NCBI GenBank assembly: GCA_034440575.1
Contig: JAOTOL010001603.1
Location: forward strand, 1,444,001 to 1,508,000
Direction: 5' to 3'
DNA from: Imbricaverruca yamaguchii
Lineage: Eukaryota; Arthropoda; Thecostraca; Neoverrucidae
Length of the DNA stretch: 64,000 nucleotides
Positions 25,901-38,293 of this stretch are shown here, in pieces (the stretch's first letter is position 1; each line of letters begins with the position of its first letter). The position numbers and the translations under genes are program-made. The notes under the pieces are model-generated. The model worked only from the letters and a program-made list of their open reading frames with translations. It ran no database searches and was not told where the DNA came from.

Positions 25901-28900
25901 CTCATGGGTGGCCGCGGAAACGCGACGGCCCGACTTTCGGCACAAAGACACGTGCACGGCACGACTCGGGCGCGATTCTGGCGCCGTCGAGAATCGCGTG
26001 CCGTGAACAGCCAGAAACGCTGCCGACGATAACAGTTAGTTATTAGGACTTTAGGGCGCATCGACTACACTGGTCATGCAGCGCCCATGGACGATAACAA
26101 CGGCACAGACGAACACTCAACTCACGCCGACTCGGAAACCCAGCTCCCGGGTAAAAGTAGCGTGGGAAAACTGCACATGCGTGTCAGACTGTGCAGGAAA
26201 GCCCGGCGTTTAGCGTTTGCGGGTCACCGCACTCGGTCGATATATTTTGCTGCATTCATTGTCGTAATATTTAAGTCGTTCTCAATACCGTAGACTGGTG
26301 ACACTGAAAACCAACGTGCAAACGTGATGCGGACGCGACCAGTGCCATCCAGAGTTGAGCGGCCCACATCTTACCCTGCTCTACATCTCCCCCACCCCAC
26401 CGCCGCCCTGCAACACTGTCGTCTACCAAGAACAGCCAGTCGTCTATCCTCTGTGGGACCGGGTGTGGGGTGGTGTCTGTCGATACTTTGAAAACACCTG
26501 CGTTTGTCCGATGGCAAGACAGTCAGCATCACTCACGGCTGTGGTACCGCATAGGCTGGCGTGTGGATGATGTGTGTAGTTGGCGTGTGACTGATGTGTG
26601 TAGCTGGCGTGTGGCTGATGTGTGTAGCTGGAGTGTGGCTGATTTGTGTAGCTGGCGTGTGACTGATGTGTGTAGCTGGCGTGTGGCTGATGTGTGTAGC
26701 TGGCGTGTGACTGATGTGTGTAGCTGGCGTGTGGCTGATGTGTGTAGCTGGCGTGTGACTGATGTGTGTAGCTGGCGTGTGGCTGATGTGTGTAGCTGGC
26801 GTGTGGCTGATGTGTGTAGCTGGCGTGTGACTGATGTGTGTAGCTGGCGTGTGGCTGATGTGTGTAGCTGGCGTGTGGCTGATGTGTGTAGCTGGCGTGT
26901 GGCTGATTTGTGTAGCTGGCGTGTGGCTGATTTGTGTAGCTGGCGTGTGGCTGATGTGTGTAGCTGGCGTGTGACTGATGTGTGTAGCTGGCGTGTGGCT
27001 GGTGTGTGTAGCTGGTGTGTGACTGATTGTGTGGCTGTGTGTGTAGCTGGCGTGTGGCTGATGTGTGTAGCTGGCGTGTGGCTGATGTGTGTAGCTGGCG
27101 TGTGACTGATGTGTGTAGCTGGCGTGTGGCTGGTGTGTGTAGCTGTTCTGGCGTGTGACTGATGTGTGTAGCTGGCGTGTGGCTGATGTGTGTAGCTGGC
27201 GTGTGACTGATGTGTGTAGCTGGCGTGTGGCTGATGTGTGTAGCTGGCGTGTGACTGATGTGTGTAGCTGGCGTGTGGCTGGTGTGTGTAGCTGGTGTGT
27301 GACTGATGTGTGTGGCTGGTGTGTGTAGCTGGCGTGTGACTGATGTGTGTAGCTGGCGTGTGGCTGGTGTGTGTAGCTGGTGTGTGACTGATGTGTGTAG
27401 CTGGCGTGTGGCTGGTGTGTGTAGCTGGCGTGTGACTGATGTGTGTAGCTGGAGTGTGGCTGATGTGTGTAGCTGGCGTGTGACTGATGTGTGTAGCTGG
27501 CGTGTGGCTGATGTGTGTAGCTGGCGTGTGGCTGATGTGTGTAGCTGGCGTGTGACTGATGTGTGTAGCTGGCGTGTGACTGATGTGTGTAGCTGGCGTG
27601 TGACTGATGTGTGTAGCTGGCGTGTGACTGATATGTGTAGCTGGCGTGTGACTGATATGTGTAGCTGGCGTGTGACTGATGTGTGTAGCTGGAGTGTGAC
27701 TGATGTGTGTAGCTGGCGTGTGACTGATATGTGTAGCTGGAGTGTGACTGATGTGTGTAGCTGGCGTGTGTAGCTGGTGTGTGACTGATGTGTGTAGCTG
27801 GCGTGTGGCTGATGTGTGTAGCTGGCGTGTGACTGATGTGTGTAGCTGGCGTGTGACTGATGTGTGTAGCTGGCGTGTGGCTGATGTGTGTAGCTGGCGT
27901 GTGGCTGATGTGTGTAGCTGGCGTGTGGCTGATGTGTGTAGCTGGCGTGTGACTGATGTGTGTAGCTGGCGTGTGGCTGATTTGTGTAGCTTGAGTGTGG
28001 CTGATTTGTGTGTACTGTGCCCGGTAGGCTGGTGTGTGTAGCTGGCGTGTGGCTGATTTGTGTAGCTTGAGTGTGGCTGATTTGTGTGTACTGTGCCCGG
28101 TAGGCTGGTGTGTGGCAGGTGTGTATGTAGCTGGAGTGTGACTGATGTGTGTAGCTGGAGTGTGACTGATGTGTGTAGCTGGAGTGTGACTGATGTGTGT
28201 GTATTGTGCCCGGTAGGCTGGTGTGTGACCGGTGTGTGTGTAGCTTGAGTGTGACTGATGTGTGTGTATTGTGCCCGGTAGGCTGGTGTGTGACCGGTGT
28301 GTGTGTAGCTGGAGTGTGACTGATGTGTGTGTATTGTGCCCGGCAGGCTGGTGTGTGGCAGGTGTGTATGTAGCTGGAGTGTGACTGATGTCTGTGTATT
28401 GTGCCCAGCAGGCTGGTGTGTGACCGGTGTGTATGTAGCTGGAGTGTGGCTGATGTGTGTGTATTGTGCCCGGCAGGCTGGTGTGTGGCAGGTGTGTGTG
28501 TAGCTTGAATGTGACTGATGTGTTTATATTGTGCCCGGTAGCTGGTGTGTGACCGGCGTGTGTGTAGCTTGAGTGTGACTGATGTGTGTGTATTGTGCCC
28601 GGCAGGCTGGTGTGTGACCGGTGTGTATGTAGCTGGAGTGTGACTGATGTGTGTGTATTGTGCCCGGCAGGCTGGTGTGTGACCGGTGTGTGTGTAGCTT
28701 GAATGTGACTGATGTGTTTATATTGTGCCCGGTAGGCTGGTGGACAGTCAGCACCACTCGCGGCTCTGGTACCGCATCGGCGCCACCAGGAGCATCACCG
28801 GCTCCAGGAAGACGGTGCCCAGCATGAGCGCCAAACTGCAGCAGGTGAGACGGCCGCCGCATGTCGCGCTGGCGGCGTGGGCGCTCGTGGGTGTCGGCGT

Positions 28901-30640
28901 GCGCGTGAGCGTGGATTTCGGTGTGGGTGTGAGTGGGTTTGGATGTTGGTGTCGGTGTGGATGTATGCAAATTGGTTTGTGGGCATTTGTATTGGTGCGG
29001 GTGCGCGTGCGCATGGTTCTTTAGTGAGTCCGCACCAGCTAAGAGGTAGAGTGAATGATAACTGGGCGAGTGAAAAGCTGCACTCAAGAAGGGTGCCAAA
29101 AAATAGGAGTGACGCAAGCAACTCAGCGACAGAAAGTGCCGCGTGATGAAGAAGAGCAAGGTGATCCTGCAGCTCTCGTACCAGGGTGTGTAAATGGCGT
29201 TTAGCGGTGCTGTTCACTGCGTGTCGAAGGCTGCATCAGAGCCCTTGCTCCTGGCTAAAAAAGCACATTAGGCCTCCTCTGGTGGAAACATCTGTAAAAA
29301 AAATACCAGAAGAGCTGGGTGGGGTTAGATGGGACAGTTTGTTTGTTGGGGCGCCGCTGGAACGCACAGCTGTATATAAGCTGTTTATGCCACCGTGATG
29401 TCTACCCTATCTGGCTCGACTGTCCCGAGACATTGCAGCTGTGCTCAGTTCGTACGCCGTGACGCGGCGCTGCTTAATTTTGGGAACCAATGACCGGCGG
29501 GGTAGGTGGGCAGGGGATACGGATGCTTTTAGCTGCAGTGCTTGCAAACCTCATCCAGTCTACTCCAATAGCCCAGACCCAAATTGAAGCAATTTGGGTG
29601 AGATTCAAGAGGGACTCGAGGAGATTCGAGGAGCTTCGAGGGCGTTGAATGAGGCATTTGGAGGATCTGATGAGTTGTGCGGAGGCTAGATGAGATTGGC
29701 GCGCCTCTGATGTGATCACAACAGACCCAATGTATTGCGAAGAAGTCGAGGATGTGGAGGTGCTGACAATGTATTTGCAACGTAATGCTGTTTCGCCTGC
29801 GAGGAGTTTATGATATACATGCAGAGAAGTTCCGAAGGCTAACATTAATCAGAAAGAACACATGAGCTCTGGCGTATTTGCTGGCGTGGACATGGCTCAA
29901 TCTGCAGCGGGAGCGGGGCGACGAGTGGTTTGAAGTACGCCTTCCATAGGTCTGGAGTGGAAAATTGTAGTTTAATAATGCAAGTTGTTTTTGAAGACAC
30001 TGCAATTAACTGGTACACAGGCCTGCAGTTTGGCTTAATTACTTCCGGGCATTAATTAACCTGTACAGTCGATGTTCCCTTAAACAATACAATACAATAC
30101 TGCAGGACGATGGTGAGGAAATATTTCGTCGATGAGCTAATATACTGAAAAAGAAACTGCTAAACTGGGGTGTGTGCCACTCCTTGTAATTAAACAAAAT
30201 AACTGATCAATCCTCCCGATCATGTTGCAAAAGTTCGAATGGGTCAGTTGGAAAAAAATCAAGCTTCGAACGGTTAGCGCATGATTTCGCTTTTGAGTTC
30301 TACCGCTAGCAAAACGCGTCGTGTTTCTTCGCTGTCGCACCAAAGCCGGCCCAACTGATGGCACGTGCCGCTCTTGCTGTAGCGCTCTCGATTGTGGGGA
30401 TTTGTCGTAACGTGTGTGTGCCGTTTGGAGTGGCTGCGGCGATCATAGTCACCGCCGACAGCTGACTCGCTGTGCACCCCGCAGTGGATCGCTGTCGAGC
30501 TAGGACGACGTCTGATGGTGCAGCCGAATAGGCACCGGCGGCGCGTCCGTCTGTCTGACAGTCCACCTGTCTATCCGTCCACCTCTGTCTGTGCATTGTC
30601 TGTCTATCTATATTGCTATGTCTATATATGTGTGTATGCA

Positions 30641-30715
<75 letters not shown>

Positions 30716-30795
30716 TTTATATAATAATATATAATATATATAATGTAATAATGTATTTTATATATATGTATATATATTTATATATATTATATATA

Positions 30796-30887
<92 letters not shown>

Positions 30888-33800
30888 TAGTGAATGTGTG
30901 TGTGAGTATGTATGAATGTATGTATGTATGTGTGTATGTATGTATGTAAGTATGTATGTAAGTATGTATGTAGGTATGTATGCCACGTCACGCCACCCAA
31001 GGCGACACCGTTGACGCAGTGTCGCACTCAGGCCGCCGCCGGCGCTGCCCCGACACTAACGCTCGCCTCTCTTTCCCAAAGCAGTCAAAGCTAGAAGAAG
31101 TAGGTACCCGACGGGCGCCAGAGTCCTGGACGCTCCGCTTCTCCGCTTCTCTGTACTGTGCCGGCCTGTGTCACGTGCTGTGTATAGTTCGGTCGATGCG
31201 GCGCTGTCCTGTGGCGCTGTTCCAGCCCGCTCTTCTCTTCTTCTCATCTGTCTCCAGTAGCGGTTGCCGGCAGCTGGCTGTGTACGCCGCGTCACCGCCC
31301 GCCAGCATGTGTCTGCTGGCGGCGGCCAGCATGTGTCTGCTGGCGGCGGCCAGCATGTGTCTGCTGGCGGCGGCCAGCTGCTGGCGGCGGCCAGCATGTG
31401 TCTGCTGGCGGCGGCCAGCATGTGTCTGCTGGCGGCGGCCAGCATGTGTCTGCTGGCGGCGGCCAGCATGTGTCTGCTGGCGGCGGCCAGCATGTGTCTG
31501 CTGGCGGCGGCCAGCATGTGTCTGCTGGCGGCAGCCTGTGGCTCTGAAGCTCTCAGTCGTCTGTTGTCAGTGACTGGAGATTGTCCGCAGCCGTCCTGCC
31601 TGCATAGTGTAGATCATTCGACAGTCTTTATCCGACTGTTCGGTGCTTCCCACGGCTTGTTGCTTCCTTCGTGTGGGAAGTCTGGCAGTATTGTCGGCGA
31701 CGGTGTTTGTTCACTGTTCTCGCGCTCATGGCGCACCTCAGGTTAATTCTTTGGAGGAACTATTGTTCGAAGTTATGTCATTTTGTGCACCTGAAAGCGC
31801 TCCACTTATATGCAAAACGAAACAGCTGTGGGAAGAATCGTACACAGTTTTTTCCGCGACCTACATGGCACCCATGTCGTTCTTGTTAGCGTGCCATTTG
31901 TGTATCGTCAGTTCTGTAGGCATGCTTGCAAGGTTCATCACCATGCTCTATGTGTCAAGCCACCGCCCCCTCGCCTCACTACCCGAATGTTGTGTTGACC
32001 ATGTTCTGCCTCGACCAGAGCTGACCCTGTTCTACCAGAGCTCACTTTGAGTGTATTGACTGCTGCCCTACTATATTGGTCTCGGCCCAAGCATCCACGG
32101 CTATCGTATGGCAGCCTCAGCTATATGCTTAAATCACTGCTCATCTCTTTCAGTGTGTTTTGGCTGCGTGCATATTGATCCCAATGGTACCACCACCTGG
32201 CGTATGCATACTTACCCGCTACTTTGACGACGAATTAATCTGCATGTTGGTGTTTCTTTGGCCAGGTTCATAGTCTTCTTACAAAGGTATGCCATTCGAA
32301 ACGAGGCTAAGTACTTAATGTTATGCATATGATGCACGCAGTCCGTTGTATCGCGTTGCCATCATTCACTAACATGGAGGAGAAGCTTGCAAAAGGTGTT
32401 GCAGCCAAATATGTGTAACAAGGCCACCATAGTGTAAAATGAACTCAAACATTGGACGTGCATGCGTACTTCCGCACTCTGCACTGCTTACCCTGCAACG
32501 TTTTCCTGCCGTTGTATATGCTTCTCAGTAGTTTCGTGCCTTGATTATGTTGCACAATTGTTACTTTGTCAGAGCATGGCATGTCTACTAACAGTAGTTG
32601 TACTTGGCCTGTGTTCAGTTTAATACGTGTTTTTTTCCTTCGATATTACCGCGAAATCCGTATGATGTTGTTGATGTTGGTGTTGTTCAACGGTTGGAAA
32701 CCTCGCCGGAAAACATGTCCAGTGCTTCGACCCCAGTATGAGGCGTCTCGCTGGGCGGGCGAGGACAAACATCAACTGCGCAGTGGACTTGAATCTCCGC
32801 GGATATCAGTCTCAGGCGTATTGGCGTCGATGTTCACACCGCCATGCGGCTCCAAGCACGTGCGTAGAAGTGTGGTGACTTCGGCTGTGATGCGCTCACC
32901 AGTTTGCATCACCAAAGGCAGATATACACGCGCCATCCCTCCCCGGGACCCAACTGGAAGCTTCGAGGCGCAGGTCCGGCGCCCCGCGCCTTCGCCCCGC
33001 GCCTTCGCCCCGCGCCTTCGCCCCGCGCCTTCGCCCCGCGCCTTCGCCCCGGGATGGACGGCGACTGGGGGCTGTGGTGCGAGGCGCACGCTCGGGCGGT
33101 TGTGAGTTCACGACGCACTCGGCGGCCGAGGCGGCGTCGCCTGCGGCACAGTGCTGGCCCGACGTCGCGTCGTGTTGTGTTGCACAGTGCGTGACCTCTC
33201 CAGCTGAAGTGGTCTGTCCGGCGCTCGTCACCCGGCCTCTCCGGTCGCCGCACTTTTCACACCTTATCTGGGGGGGGGGCACGTGGTCATCGTGTCCTTC
33301 ACCCCCGACAGTGGCGGGCCAGTTGATGTTGATTGAGGAAAGGCACTTGTATGGAGAGGTGCAATTTCTCCGCATGTGCGCCGTTGATTTTGGTAATGTT
33401 CTGTTTGGTGTACGGGAAGCATTCGGGTATTCTGTGAGGGGGATTTTTCTACTCTGATTGATGTCATCGGCTGAAAAATTCGCTGAGCTGCAGAGGGGGT
33501 GGCGATGCACTCAAACATTCTGGAAGGGCGGCTTTTTTTAAGTCGGACGGGCGCTCCACCACCATCGGGATTGGGGGGGGGGGGGGCAGTCGCCCACCGT
33601 CTCCGCCGGCGAACCACGCCGATTACAACGCACACGCCGTGTTTGCTCTGGGAAAACACGCGCTGCCGCTATCGCCGGCGCCGACACACTCCGTCCGCCA
33701 TCGTGTGACGTGACGCGACGTTCGCGGTAACGGCCGCGCCTGGCGTTGCGTAGGTGGACGTGTGAGCGGCACACCGACGCGTCGTGCGACAACGTCTCGC

Positions 33801-36800
33801 CGTGACGTGGTATCGGTCGGTCGGTCGGCAGCTGACGGACATGCCGCCGTACGTCCTGCGCCCTGTCAGGTCGGACACCGGTGTCAGGTCGGACCCTGGT
33901 GTCAGGTCGGAACCGATGTGAAGTCGGACGCCGGTGTCAAGTCGGACGCCAGTGTCAGGTCGGACACCGGTGTCAGATCGGACACCGGTGTCAGGTCGGA
34001 CACCGGTGTCACGGGGTGACCGACATCGATCAGCAGACAGGTGACGGCGCTGTGACTGGAGTGGTGTCCAGTTCTCAGAGGACCGCTGACAACGCGGAAC
34101 GTTACCGCTGACCCTGACACGTTACCGCGCCCACCCCGAGGTGCAACAGCCGGCATACAAAGGATGGTGAAGGGAGTGCCGGAAGGTGGAAAAGGGAAGG
34201 CGGGGAGGATGTAGCCTGTGGGGTGGGGAAGGTGAGATGTGGTGAAGCAGGTCATGTTTGTGATGTCAGTGCACATCCGAAGCTCAACTAGCTGGTTGAT
34301 AATGTTCAAGGATAGTAGGGAATATTGTCATGGTTCCCCATCCGGGTTCACCGACGTGATATGTGGTGGCAGGTGTCACAGGTGATGGTGTAAGGTGTTT
34401 GATGTTAGGGTATTGTTTTGTGATAGTGTAAGGTGTTTGATGTTGGGGTATTGTTGAGTGATGGTTCAAGTTGTTTTGTTTTAAAGTATTGTCTGGTTAT
34501 GGTGTAAGGTGTGCGTTGTATTAAAGTTTTTTTTTTGTTTGTTTGCTGGCGATTGTGTGGGGCGTTTAGTGTGACGGTTCTGTTTCGTGATGATGTGGAG
34601 TGCACGACGTTTAGGTTATTGCCTAGTGATGATGTAATATGTTTGGTGTTGTAGTGTATCGTGATGGTGTGTGGTGTGCAATGATTTAAAGTACTGTTTG
34701 GTGATAGTGTAAGATGTGTGGTGTTACGGTGCTGTTTCGTGATGGTGTGAGGTATTCGACGTGAGGTTAGTGTTCCGTATCAGGTGGCTAGCAGTGCGGT
34801 GAGGTGCCAGGCTGGCGCCAGATGACGTTAGTGCTAGGTGTTAGGCGAATAGTTGCCCGCGATTATGTTGCGCAGTGGTGGTGGTTTGTGGTGGCCGTGG
34901 GGTGGTGCAGCAGCGTTGGATGGTATCGTATCGTGTTGTGGTGGTATCGTATCCTGGGATCGTCGGCTCAGTGCCGGCCAAGCGCGGCCCAACGGCGCGC
35001 ACGGCCCTCCAGGATCTGCCGGCGCGTCGCACTGCGGCTGCCACTACGACCCGCGTCTGCTGACCAGCCTGCTGCTGCCACTGCTGTTGCTGGTGCTGAT
35101 GCCGCCGCCGGTGCTGTCGACGGTTCTCCGATCCGGCTGAGCGACTATCGGCCACTCTCAGCTGCGCCGAGAGGCCCAGGTGTTGCGGCGCGTCGTTATG
35201 AAGCCACTCCATCTCTCTGCAGTCCTGCAGCAGCTCTGGGGGACTTCATCATTCGACGACCGAGCCGTAGCGTGCCGAGTCCAGATATAGAGCCTGGCGT
35301 GCCGACTGAATTCCCCAGCGGGTCAACGACGCTAGGAGGAAAACACGAAAAACATTCTTGATGAGGGTAATCCAGCGTGTCTATTGTTGTTATCACTGGA
35401 GTTTTTTTTTTCGGTGCATCGACCAGGATGGGACAAAGACCAGCGCCCATACCAGATCGGGGCCAGCCTACTCTGAGTCATGTTCCATTGGTATATATAA
35501 TCGGGCGAGTAATCTTCACTGGCCAGAGTAGGTATATTATTGAATATCTCACTGTTGCGAAAATACTTCATGCTTTTCCCAGGCGGTCCGATTCATCTGC
35601 AAGGAGGCTGGGAACGTCCTGTTAGATCTTGTTTGGTCGACACTGTCTATATGTTCAAGAAAATTGATATTGTATGATGTAGAACTACTGCCTGTAAACC
35701 TGCTCTTCACTCCTAACAATATCGTGACTCTTGCCGTTTGAAACAATGCCACCGTCTCGAGCTCAGAACACTCTCAGAAGACTTGTGCCGGCTGATATCC
35801 GCTGCTGATATGACAGCTGATGTATCGGCTGATGTCCCGACTGATGTTTCCTTTCACCGATTACTAATGGAACGGCGGCGACCAGTCTTGCATGTTACAC
35901 TTCGGACAGCCATGTCGCGTTGTTGAATCCCGCCAAGTGCTTGATTTTCGACTATGTTCACTTCCCGTCAGTGCCGAAATTGGTGCTTCAATTTCTCTTG
36001 GCATTTGCATTAAGTTGTACAAATTATACGTCGTTACCCATTTTCCATTCAATATGGATTATATCATTGGGGTCTGTGCGCTGTGCTGACCTGTCTTCAG
36101 TGTTGCAATAGTCGTGAGCATGTACTGGCAACAGGCCTGGATTTCCTTAGCAAATCACTCTCCCGTAGCCTACTGCGTACAGGTTTGGGTTCGAGCAGAC
36201 AAAACAGTCTGTCCTTGGGCACACGAGTCAAGGTGCTGAATGTCCGCTGGAAAGCACGGTCGGAGCCGGAAAACCCATGTTAGGTACACTGAGGCGGGGT
36301 GTGGGCGGACTGTCCTGTAGAGTACACTGAGGCCGGGTGTGGGCGGACTGTCCTGAAGAGTACACTGAGGCGGGGTGTGGGCGGACTGTCCTGTAGAGTA
36401 CACTGAGGCGGGGTGTGGGCGGACTGTCCTGTAGAGTACACTGAGGCGGGGTGTGGGCGGACTGTCCTGTAGAGTACACTGAGGCGGGGTGTGGGCGGAC
36501 TGTCCTGTAGAGTACACTGAGGCGGGGTGTGGGCGGACTGTCCTGTAGAGTACACTGAGGCGGGGTGTGGGCGGACTGTCCTGTAGAGTACACTGAGGCG
36601 GGGTGTGGGCGGACTGTCCTGTAGAGTACACGGAGGCGGGGTGTGGACGGACTGTCCTGTAGAGTACACCGAGGCGGGGTGTGGGCGGACTGTCCTGTAG
36701 AGCACACTGAGGCGGGGTGTGGGCGGACTGTCCTGTAGAGTACACTGAGGCGGGGTGTGGGCGGACTGCCTTGTTACGGACGAGAGCGAAGCCTGAACGC

Positions 36801-38232
36801 GTCTGTCCCCGTGAGAATAGTGCAAAGGTTCATCTCGGCCGACGGGTCCGGCGAGGCCGAACAGCATCACGTCACGCTTTTGAAACTGTGATTACTTGTG
36901 GTTTATTGGGTAGCGTATCTCGTGGCAATTTACTGACTCGGAGTCAGATGGGCTTTCGAATAAAATGAAACGTCCTCTCTATTGTCCCGTCAGCGTCAAT
37001 GCTGCGTTACATACTCTGTTACCTAATTTAGATGCAACCAGATTAAGGGCAGAAACTAGCGGCTTTATATATGGTACGAACTAGTATATTTTGGAACGCA
37101 GTGGGAATTCAACAATACTTTTCAAAATTGCATCGTAGGTTGTGCACTTGCAACCCGGAACAATCGTAAGAAAAATTGCTTGTGAGCGCTGTATGGCCAA
37201 CACATGCGATGCTCCCCTCAGCCGAAATAACCAACGAACCAAAGGAGTTCCGGCATTCCATCTTAATTGGATCTTTACATATGCACGTCTAGCTTTGTAT
37301 TGCAGCGGTTCAAGTTGAATTGTCTCACTCTGCCACATCTGCTCTTTCATTTTGAGACCTTCCAACTTCTAGGCCGATATTTCTCCCGAAGTGCTCTCAC
37401 CCTTCACTCGACGGAAGACGCTGGCGGTGATATTTCGTCTCGCGAGCACCTCGCCATGCACCTCGCACCTTCGCCAATGTCCGCCGTCAGTCCCCGATGA
37501 CGTAAGAGGTCACGTGTCTGACTAGTGCACCTCGGGGTCCCAAATCGTACCCATGGTGGGCATGGCGCGTTTGTTTGTTTGTTTATTGGTTGGTTCACGA
37601 CACACTTTATGCACATTCACAGCTAATGGCGCCGCCCACACTGTTTCGCCGGTGGGCCGCGGATTGGGAAATGTCCTGAGTGGCGCTAGGGTCGAACCGG
37701 GACCTTTGGTACCCATAGCCCGACACCTTAACCACTCGGCCATCCCCGCCCCGTGGGCATGGCGCGTGACACTCCTGCCTTTAGTTGCGCAACTGGTCAG
37801 TGTACCGCATCCGACACCACTCCAGGTCTGTGTACGTGTGGCAGCCCGCGGCTGTGTTAGCGTTCCAGCCGAAGGCGGCGCGTGGCAGCCAAAGGCGGCG
37901 CGTGGCAGCCGAAGGCGGCGCGTGGGAGCCGAAGGCGGCGCGTGCCAGCCGAAGGTCGTGTTGGTGCCGAAGGCGGCGCACCTCTGACTGGCACAAGCGC
38001 TCGGGTGTGGATCGCACCGCGATCTCTCGCGTGTCGCCGCTCGCCCAGAGTGCCCCGGGGGCGCGTCATGCCGTCGTTATCAACCGCCGCACGTCTGGTG
38101 ATATGTCTGCCTGGTCTGGAGCCATCATTCAACGTCGCCAGTGTCTCGAGAAATTGGGTGGTGGCGGATGTAGGTGACTAGTAACGGCGATAGGACCTAG
38201 AACATGAGTTTGGAGGGGTCATTATGTATATA

Positions 38233-38293
<61 letters not shown>

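Larger units (their letters stand above)
21502..28735 (+). other. NCX intron 3 (phase 2)
   Basis: GT-AG, 7.2 kb, dominated by SINEs in its 5' half and the 24/65-bp arrays at its 3' end. 23880-24318 and 24390-24770 hold nothing I recognise. Confidence 0.88.

Noticed and set aside
26470..28041. Long open frames reading VTDVCSWR repeats
   Set aside because: They are produced by a 24-bp, stop-free tandem unit. No splice sites, no non-repeat domain, and they lie inside NCX intron 3.
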